A stretch of DNA of 64,000 nt from Owenia fusiformis (lineage: Eukaryota; Annelida; Polychaeta; Sabellida; Oweniidae): assembly GCA_903813345.2 (NCBI GenBank), contig CAIIXF020000008.1, positions 9,515,278 through 9,579,277 on the forward strand, in the 5' to 3' direction. Both the position numbers and the translations under genes were made by a program. Each line of letters begins with the position of its first letter. The stretch's first letter is position 1. The notes under the pieces are model-generated. The model was not told the origin of the DNA. It saw only the letters and a list, made by a program, of their open reading frames with translations, and did not search any database. Shown here one piece after another: positions 57,801 through 64,000 of the stretch.

Positions 57801-60800
57801 GACTTATAAGTAGGTTTAAATCGAGAAAACAAAAATCTTGAACACCGGAAGTTGAGCCATCTTGTTACATTGACGTTCCATCAAAGTAACTAGTTGTGCA
57901 ACAGTGATGGTAAACAATAATGATGAATACCTTCATAATTAGAGCTAATGATTGCAGGTTGAAGTGACATCATTAGTGTCACTCATATTAATGAGACTAA
58001 CCCTGGCATTGGGGACACCGAGGTCTTCTCATGTAAATTCACCAATATAAAGGGCCAGCACATGCATCATAAATAGACAAACTACATGTACTGTACTTCC
58101 ATGAGTTAAACTTTTACTCTTTTTAAAGCAACTTCTCTCACTTTTTAGTGTTTCCAATATAGACAGGATGTCATGAGTGCATTATCGATATTATATGTCA
58201 GGTATGCATTTACCTTTGTACACTGGACCTTTCCATTGTTACACTGACATGAATTGCATTCATGTTGCCACGATGACTGGTCGTTATAGAAACGGCGTTG
58301 AAATGTACATGGCAACGGTGCAGGCGATACCCCAATTACTAAAACAAAAATGCATATTTCATTTGAGAGTTTTAAGGGTTAAAGATTTTTTATCATCATA
58401 GTAATCGATGCATATCAAACATACACAGCTACAGTAAGTGTAGGGCTGAGGCAATGTATTATTGGCCCTGTCAATTAAGTATTAATATAAATGAAAATTA
58501 AAAGTTGCAATGAAGACTTCTGGGTCAACTTAAACATGTAAAACAGTAATACAACTCATTCAAAATTGAAACAATAAATGGAGAAAACCTGTGGCAGTCT
58601 TCTCAACAGTTTGATTTGTCAGACATGATAAAGACTGACTTGCTGCCTGAGTTTGACTGAATAAAATTATATCAAAATATGGCAGTTCCCCATGTTCCTC
58701 CAAAAATAAGTTGCATTGATGAATGAATTAAGAGGACAGTTAATTGATCAATATGTTTATCCAGTGATTACAGCCATGACCAGGGATTCAGTCAATTCAT
58801 AATAGTTATTAATATAATAGTTATTAATAATTAGATTGTCAAATGCCTCATAAAATATAGATTTGAATCTGATATTTTGAGAATCAATGAAGCAGGCCAG
58901 AATGGGCGTCAGTATTGTTGACAATGGTTATTAACATGTTTGCAGTTCAATTAGAAATATATGTCAAACAATATGCACGTACAGTATATATTTTTTAAAA
59001 TCATTTTATTTAGCCTGGGGTTTACAATTTTACATCATTATACCCCTAGGGTAACCATGATATTCAATTATATATATACATAATTGACAAACCAATGTGT
59101 TCTTTGTCAGAACAATAATATCCCTGCAACAAGTTCATAATATCTTACTGGATACACTGTATGTAGCAATAATTGTCGAGCTTCCATTTATCGATCTCCT
59201 TACCTTGGTCACACCTGGGTCCACTTCTACCACGGGGACAAATACACTGAAATTTCCCAATGCCATCTAGGCAAGTGCTTCCATAACTACATGGTTTTGT
59301 ATAACATTCATTAAGGTTATGCCGACAATCGGGTCCAGCGAATCCAGTGGGACATTTACAAAGATACCAGTTAACGCCATCTATACATGTTCCTCCATTA
59401 TAGCTGAAATTGGATGATTGAAATATGATACAAAAATTATGAGCAAGATACAAAGTTATTTATGTATATGTACTCATCTTGTAGATGGTAAATAAAATAA
59501 CATAACAAAAAGGCAATTAAATAGTTACTCCTAAGTAATTTTAACTGCAGTATATTTACGAGCAATCTGGAAAACCATCCAAAATTATACTAAAATTTTA
59601 CTTAATTATTTAAAACTAATCAATTTTAATTTTCAACCTACCAAGGGTATGGATTACAGTCATTTATATTTTCTTCACACATAGCACCCGTGAATCCTTC
59701 CTTACAAATGCATGTGAAACTATCTCCACTATTTATGCACGTCCCAGAGTTCTGGCAAGGTGATGAGTCGCATGTGTAGTTTTTTGCTAAAATCATAACG
59801 TTAATGATATGATAACATGTGATATGATCAACATGTAAAATTCATCTCTGTCCCAAAACGTGGTTAAATTCAGCCACACAATTTTCTCAACAATAATAAT
59901 CTAAAAGACACATCTCTATAATTCCATTATTCACAATATAATTTCATAACTGCTCATAAACAACTGGACATGATGATATCAAGAGATTTTACACACCTAG
60001 CTGACACGTATTCCCATCCCATTCTGGTAGGCATTTACATGCAAATGTTGTACCAAGGTCAGTACATGTTCCCCCATTAGCACAGGTTGTACTGTCACAA
60101 TGACTATACCCTAGAAAATACAAGAAAATAAATGTGTAAACTGTGATTAGGTAGTTTATGTTATACACATGTTATATCAATACAGTAACTGAACACCAAA
60201 GACATTAATAAAGGTGAATGATGTTTATTGTGTACATGTATATTTCACTTATTATTACATGTGTGGAAGTTAATTGATTGGAAATTATGAATAATTATAG
60301 TGGATACATGACAAACTACATGATCTTAACCTTGAGATCCAGTGCTGCATGCATTAAACACCCTTGACCCATTTTGAACAGTCAAATAATTCATAGCCAC
60401 TGACACATGAGGCAATATTTGATCTAAGACTAAGGTGACCCCAAGGCAATAATAAACAAGTGAGTGATTGCAAAAGCTCACCAGGTTCATTTTAATACAA
60501 CAAAATAAAATGAGTCACTTACGTAAGCTGCAAGTCTTGCCTTTCCAAGGTCCTCTACAACTGCAGGTAAAATCAGCTATATGGTCCGTACATGACCCAT
60601 TATTGCGACAAGGGTTTGGGGAACAGTCGTTTTTATCTGAAAAAGCAGGAATTTTTTTTTATTTTTCGCTATTCTCATATATGCACTCACTGTCAGTGAT
60701 ATGTCATGATTATCAAGTTATTAAAAATATAAGTATAACTTATTTGCACATTCATTACTCATTTTCACATTCATTACTTATTTTTAGATTCGTTACTCAT

Positions 60801-63418
60801 TTTAACATCACATTCATTACTTGTTTACAAATTTATTACTCATTTTCATATTCATTACTTATTTACAAATTCATTTCTCATTTACATATTAACTCAACAG
60901 AGTATTTTCTCATCTGGATGATCTATTTTCACTGACATGGAAAAAACTTTTAGTACCTCAATTATTTGTGAAATTTCCATTCATGATTATTTAACTGGAT
61001 GTTAGATAATTTTGAATGTGCAGTGCTAGCTTCAATATACAGGTACCAATAACTTATGTCTCGTTACCAGCTATTAAAATTTTTAAAAAAATAAACAATC
61101 GAATCGTGAACATGCCATCCATGGTTCAATTATACATGAATGACTGCAAATAACATGGGTCTGATGAGTCATGTATATTCATATTTACAGAAGGTAAATA
61201 AAGTTGTAATCTTCAATCAATAATTCGTGATTATTGTAATTAGGTAAATTAGTTCAGGAAGCATGAATTTAATTATTGAGCCAATATTGGTTTATCAGAT
61301 TTGAAGAAATATCATACTGCAACACATAATCTAATCTGAATATCACTCAACTACATGTAAATGGAATTTGTTTTGGCTAAGCACACATGTCACTTACTCT
61401 ATACATGAAAAAAACACAAAAACAGAGTGTGTGATCATATATAAGTTGAACATCTTATTTGAAAAAGTTGACACCATCTCAACATGAAATACACTCCTTT
61501 GCAAATATATGATAACTTTCACATTCCAGTGAATAGCTTGTTTATGCTTGAATTTGTTTCCTCAGTTACATTAGTGCAGAAATGTGATGACATTTTAAAA
61601 TTGCCAAACAGGAACTGGCTTTTACACAGTCCATAAATTATATAACCAACATATGTCAGGTGATTTGTTGAGTTTTCACATATTGAATTTAAATTGTCCA
61701 ATCATAGAAAATTTCATGTTGCCAAACTTTTGAAAGTAGATTACATGTAGGTACTTCTCTCAATGTGATAACATTTAGCTGATCTAAACAACATTCATAT
61801 TGGCAAGGCTTAGTGTTTTGATAAACTTACTTAAGTTACATAAAGCTCCCTCCCATCCTTCAGCGCAGATGCACTGAAACGAATTTACTTCATCGACACA
61901 TGTCCCAGAATTCTGACAGGGTGAACTGCTGCAGTCATTTACATCTGAAATAAGTAAATCACATGAGAAATGTATAAAACAAAGGTTACACCTATAAAAT
62001 GGCATAAATTATATATTTTTAATTGGTCAACTATTTCATATAAATGTATAACATTAGAAGAATAAGTGGTAACTACCCTCAATATACAGTATTGCCTACT
62101 TGAGAATTATAAAGGACTGCATATTGGTAACATTTATATAATGTAAAGCCAATGTTAACAATTTATAATTTCAACAAGACATACAACTTACTCTCATGAC
62201 AGTACGTGCCAGTAAATCCTGGGTCACAATAACAAGAGTAGAGACCACGTGGCTTGCTGCGACATCTCCCATGATTCCCACAGACACTTGATGACACTAG
62301 TTTAGTGCCCCCATCAGATTCGTTGGAGGCAACAGAAATAGTGCAACTGTCTACGACTGAAATAAAATACATATTTTTTAAGTAAAAACTTCATTCTTAT
62401 TGGTTATTTGAGGCATTTAAATTGGAAACTATCATAACGGGGAAAATGTTGTCGCAAACAGTTTCATATCAACGGAGGAATGCTATTTATGTATTAAATC
62501 ATTATGATAAACACACTGAAAGGTGACATCTCATTTCTTCTCAGCCATGTGATTCGTGTGTGTCTAAACTGGAAAGACGCGATAAATATCATAATAACAT
62601 GAAATAAAGATGATGAGATATAACAAGTAATCTCCAAAAGTTTTATGTTTTCTTTTTGAGCTTAATGTCAAACAGAACATACACAAGACATTTACATGCA
62701 AAATGCCACCACCTGCCTTTTGATACAGATACCGACTGCCAAACGCCGAACACCATCCACAAAAAAAGTTGGAGACTATAACAATATGTCACCACCTTTG
62801 GCGGTGAGTTAAATTGCATATCTGATGGCTATTTACCTTCAAAATTTTGACCATTTTTCCTGTTAGAGCAATTCTTGCCCTCGAATCCCTCCATACAAAA
62901 GCAGTAGTAATCAGCATCCATGTTAAAGCAACTTGCACCATTCTTACATGGGTTTGGAGAACAAAGGTCAATGTCCACCTAAAAGTACGTACAAGAAAAT
63001 ATAAATATTCCTCTTAAAAAATCCCAAATGAATAATTGTACGATTTACGTTCATTAGTTTCATGGAATTTTGAAGTGACATATATCTTATATAGGCCATA
63101 TATATAAATCTGATTGCTTCATTAACATTGACAAAACTTGACACTGGACAGGACATATAGTCCAGATGTTATTAAAGAAAAATAAATCATTGTCACAATT
63201 AAAATAAAATTAAGAAATTGAATCCAAGGCTACTGATGACCTACCTGACATTGAAGTCCAGAGAATCCGCGTGGACAAATACATTGATATCCTGCAATAT
63301 GGTCATGGCATTGGCCATTGTTTTGGCATGGATTGCTGGCACACTCATCGATATCAATGTCACAATGGTGCCCCATGAAACCTGGCATACACAGGCATTG
63401 GTAGTCATGGACAAGATC
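51411..63418 (-). CDS. Jagged/Serrate-type Notch ligand, 3' thirteen exons, 5' end outside window
   Basis: Gene span; exons listed separately. Joined frame: 774 residues plus stop, all phases matching. Seen, numbering from the first residue in the window: end of EGF 7, then EGF 8-16 (about 20-389) with the Jagged-specific pattern ([15 protein letters not shown] with long loop, ENINDC, NLNEC), a von Willebrand C-like segment with [13 protein letters not shown] (about 391-437), the Jagged cysteine-rich region (WCGPKNC, CANITF-like CAKITLIF; about 433-520), a juxtamembrane part, a transmembrane helix (about 633-655), RRRRKR stop-transfer and a 119-residue tail. The linear order equals vertebrate JAG1. 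Known role: membrane ligand that activates Notch on neighbouring cells. The signal peptide, DSL domain and EGF 1-6 lie beyond 63418 on the minus strand and are not visible. Delta is excluded by the EGF count and the cysteine-rich region. Confidence 0.95.
51851..52779. other. Last Jagged intron
   Basis: 929 bp, mostly the 21-bp minisatellite; normal gtaagt donor and polypyrimidine-cag acceptor. Confidence 0.8.
51940..52620. repeat. Minisatellite, 21-bp period, about 31 copies, with a 336-bp higher-order repeat
   Basis: Unit tatgggtcatgtcaaatctg plus g with variants (aatatagt, gtgaat, cacatt). The rare variant gttgaatatggtacgggtca occurs at 52075 and 52411, 336 bp (16 units) apart, with the same variant order around it. 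Open on both strands (minus DMTHTIF, plus MGHVKYG repeats) because 21 is a multiple of three; not coding. About 90 bp from the acceptor of the last exon. Confidence 0.93.
52780..52972 (-). CDS. Jagged exon: membrane-proximal region 2
   Basis: Residues 565-628. A Thr/Glu-rich stretch, then [20 protein letters not shown] and VIEVKVET, equivalent to the conserved 'NSSLIAAVAEVRV' segment next to the membrane. NSS and NTT are potential N-glycosylation sites. Acceptor ttttcag, donor gtaagt, phase 1. Confidence 0.9.
52973..53743. other. Jagged intron (771 bp)
   Basis: Contains the TIR element at 53221-53578; otherwise nothing seen. Confidence 0.7.
53221..53578. mobile_element. Foldback MITE, about 358 bp
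   Basis: The left end ggctgcgttttgaa and right end ttcaaaaacgcagcc are reverse complements, as are gatgagctgttttt-type inner blocks (53345 against 53435) with gcgcttggatg. TTG occurs on both sides but the duplication is uncertain. Confidence 0.78.
53744..53875 (-). CDS. Jagged exon: membrane-proximal region 1
   Basis: Residues 521-564. [20 protein letters not shown] to [17 protein letters not shown], matching the 'T-x-E-x-I-C-x-x-L-R' stretch after the Jagged cysteine-rich region. Phase 0 both sides, donor gtaagc. Confidence 0.9.
53876..54650. other. Jagged intron (775 bp)
   Basis: AT-rich; no feature recognised. Confidence 0.6.
54651..54917 (-). CDS. Jagged exon: cysteine-rich region
   Basis: Residues 432-520, 89 codons. 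[29 protein letters not shown], then [17 protein letters not shown]; nearly all cysteines align in order with the JAG cysteine-rich region. Acceptor ttttcag, donor gtaagt, phase 0. It is separated from the upstream exon by a 3.3-kb intron with the nested transposon. Confidence 0.93.
56094..57374 (+). pseudogene. LINE reverse transcriptase C-terminal part
   Basis: In one frame from 56094: [15 protein letters not shown] then [15 protein letters not shown], i.e. the RT block before and at the YADD catalytic box, then one TAA stop (56201-56203), then an open frame to 57374 with the RT thumb ([15 protein letters not shown]) and a C-terminal [19 protein letters not shown], a CCHC-like end common in jockey/CR1-type elements. 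Only one in-frame stop, so a fairly young but dead copy; the endonuclease and N-terminal RT are missing. Confidence 0.88.
56094..57625 (+). mobile_element. 5'-truncated non-LTR retrotransposon (LINE)
   Basis: Starts inside the reverse transcriptase domain and ends in a poly-A run (57610-57625), the standard truncated LINE form. Plus strand, opposite to the Jagged gene, nested in the TIR element. The coding remnant is listed separately. Confidence 0.88.
58214..58338 (-). CDS. Jagged exon: von Willebrand C-like segment
   Basis: Residues 390-431. [20 protein letters not shown] then [17 protein letters not shown]. The W-x-x-x-C-N-x-C-x-C-x-N-G core is typical of the Jagged VWC-like domain. Acceptor gttttag, donor gtaaat, phase 0 at the end. 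Confidence 0.92.
58339..59203. other. Jagged intron (865 bp)
   Basis: AT-rich; no feature recognised. Confidence 0.6.
59204..59403 (-). CDS. Jagged exon: rest of EGF 15 and EGF 16
   Basis: Residues 323-389. [33 protein letters not shown] and [15 protein letters not shown]...FAGPDCR...NLNEC mirrors the last two EGFs of vertebrate Jagged. Donor gtaagg, phase 1. Confidence 0.95.
59642..59786 (-). CDS. Jagged exon: EGF 14 and start of EGF 15
   Basis: Residues 275-322. [15 protein letters not shown] to [17 protein letters not shown]. The exon ends inside the second Cys codon of EGF 15 (phase 2), a split that the next exon completes. Donor gtaggt. Confidence 0.94.
59997..60110 (-). CDS. Jagged exon: EGF 13
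   Basis: Residues 237-274. [20 protein letters not shown] to WDGNTC, six cysteines, 114 bp, phase 1-1, donor gtgtgt, acceptor tttctag. Confidence 0.94.
   Translation of the reverse strand, partial: GIVIVTVQPVLMGEHVLTLVQHLHVNAYQNGMGIRVS
60523..60636 (-). CDS. Jagged exon: EGF 12
   Basis: Residues 199-236. [20 protein letters not shown] to WKGKTC, six cysteines, 114 bp, phase 1-1, donor gtaagt. Confidence 0.95.
60637..61830. other. Jagged intron (1.2 kb)
   Basis: Contains a diverged tandem repeat of about 20 bp (60735-60900); otherwise nothing seen. Confidence 0.65.
60735..60900. repeat. Short diverged tandem repeat
   Basis: Repeated cacattcattactcatttt and acaaattcatttctcattt variants, unit about 20-25 bp, 7-8 copies. 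Confidence 0.75.
61831..61944 (-). CDS. Jagged exon: EGF 11
   Basis: Residues 161-198. [20 protein letters not shown] to WEGALC, six cysteines, 114-bp exon with phase 1-1 like the next two, so each codes exactly one EGF. Confidence 0.95.
62192..62356 (-). CDS. Jagged exon: EGF 10 (long first loop)
   Basis: Residues 106-160. [20 protein letters not shown] then [11 protein letters not shown] and FTGTYCHE. The long loop between the first two cysteines is diagnostic of Jagged EGF 10. Six cysteines. Acceptor atttcag, donor gtaagt, phase 1 both sides. Confidence 0.95.
62357..62836. other. Jagged intron (480 bp) with a degenerate GTCACCACC repeat
   Basis: 62695-62812 carries atgcaaaatgccaccacctg and gtcaccacctttggcggtga, a minus-strand copy of the palindrome-headed family ending 25 bp before the exon. 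Confidence 0.6.
62837..62978 (-). CDS. Jagged exon: EGF 9
   Basis: Residues 59-105. [20 protein letters not shown] to [16 protein letters not shown]. The end replaces the extra Cys pair present before VIDSC in vertebrate JAG1 EGF 10 by a Cys-free segment. Donor gtaaat, phase 1. Confidence 0.93.
63245..63418 (-). CDS. Jagged exon: end of EGF 7 and EGF 8
   Basis: Residues 1-58. [15 protein letters not shown] closes one EGF and [16 protein letters not shown] opens the next, a calcium-binding type (D-I-D-E). The acceptor atttccag precedes 63418, the donor gtaggt follows in phase 0. Confidence 0.93.
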
Positions 63419-64000
63419 CTGGAAATATACAGGAGATAAATCAGCATTACATTTGGATCAATGATCTTGTTTTATAATGTAAAACAGAGTGAAAAGAGAG
63501 GATTTGGTAATAAACTAGGTATTTAAAATGACATATAATGTTATCATTTGGTAAGTAAGTTATGGCAAATGATTACAAAAGAGTAACAACTTGTTACAGA
63601 CATTGAATGCTGACCGCCAGTCACAAAAGCTGATATAACATATATCACCACTTCTTGATGGTACTTAAAATGGAAAAAACAATAGCCAGAAAATCAATCC
63701 AGATTTTTATTCTCTAGCAAGTATGAAATAAACATCTCTAAATTGATATCCTACACAGTGGACAAGATATCTACTTTTAGTTTGGTATATATTTCTTAAT
63801 AGTACTGTGTGTACTGCATGGGCTCACATGGTGTTGCTCAAATGTGAATGATGGCTAAAATGGCAGAAAATAAAAAAATGGATGTAACTTTTGCCAATTT
63901 TTTATCACAAAATTATTTCATACAACTACTCTTTACAGTGACATGGCTTTTTACAATGCAGGACACCTGAAATTATTTGTAAAGCTATTAAATGGGCCAA
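63419..64000. other. Jagged intron, open at window end
   Basis: No exon found. 63590-63665 resembles a diverged GTCACCACC-family repeat (ttgttacagacattgaatgc ... atatcaccacttcttgatgg). Confidence 0.55.

Larger units (their letters stand above)
55351..57906. mobile_element. Long-TIR DNA transposon remnant, carrying a nested LINE
   Basis: Terminal arms of about 270 bp (55351-55620 and 57650-57906) starting cactgttccacaactagt and pairing with few mismatches (gatggctcaacttccgg, cacttataagtcaagtcgca-type). At least nine copies of GTTACWTTGAC occur in both orientations in and near the arms. Without the LINE the element is about 1.0 kb and has no transposase; superfamily and target duplication undetermined (AT on both sides). 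Confidence 0.78.
54918..58213. other. Jagged intron (3.3 kb) with nested transposons
   Basis: The TIR element 55351-57906 containing a LINE occupies most of it; 54918-55350 and 57907-58213 show nothing else. Confidence 0.8.

Noticed and set aside
1-64000. tRNA, rRNA or snRNA genes
   Set aside because: I noticed no cloverleaf-like or box A/B arrangement; the only tRNA-related sequence is the primer-binding site of the LTR element.

Overview
This is animal (metazoan) nuclear DNA: two intron-rich genes, strongly AT-rich introns, and dense small transposons. The first gene belongs to the nuclear receptors with two DNA-binding domains (2DBD-NR), known from molluscs, flatworms and a few other invertebrates. 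The second is a Jagged/Serrate Notch ligand. With a repeat load of Helitron-like elements carrying internal tandem repeats, this suggests a lophotrochozoan, most likely a mollusc. The species cannot be named from the sequence.

Left part (1-29193, plus strand): the 3' part of a 2DBD nuclear receptor gene in eight exons (453-597, 9252-9358, 19737-19884, 20915-21294, 21613-21730, 25963-26241, 26957-27037, 29033-29193). The joined frame is open for 472 residues plus stop. It holds the second zinc finger of DBD1, a 22-residue linker, all of DBD2 (P-box CEGCKG), a hinge and a full ligand-binding domain ending in an AF-2 helix. The exons coding the start of the protein and the first finger of DBD1 lie upstream of the window. 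Introns are filled with MITEs, nested Helitron-like elements, minisatellites and a LINE relic.

Middle (29194-51410): about 22 kb between the two genes with no convincing host gene. It holds mariner-type, piggyBac-like and other MITEs, a long Helitron-like element with a second element nested in it, and an LTR retrotransposon (two 914-bp LTRs I could not tell apart, no coding capacity) inserted into a GC-rich terminal-inverted-repeat element.

Right part (51411-63418, minus strand): the 3' part of a Jagged/Serrate gene in 13 exons, open for 774 residues plus stop. It runs from the end of EGF repeat 7 through EGF 8-16, the von Willebrand C-like and Jagged cysteine-rich region, a transmembrane helix and a 119-residue cytoplasmic tail. 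One intron holds a 2.5-kb inverted-repeat transposon that itself contains a 5'-truncated LINE. Another holds a 21-bp minisatellite close to the last exon. The protein would sit on signal-sending cells and activate Notch on neighbours. The two genes converge tail to tail; nothing in the sequence shows a functional link between them.

All exon limits were read by eye from splice signals, reading-frame continuity and remembered family features, without alignment software.
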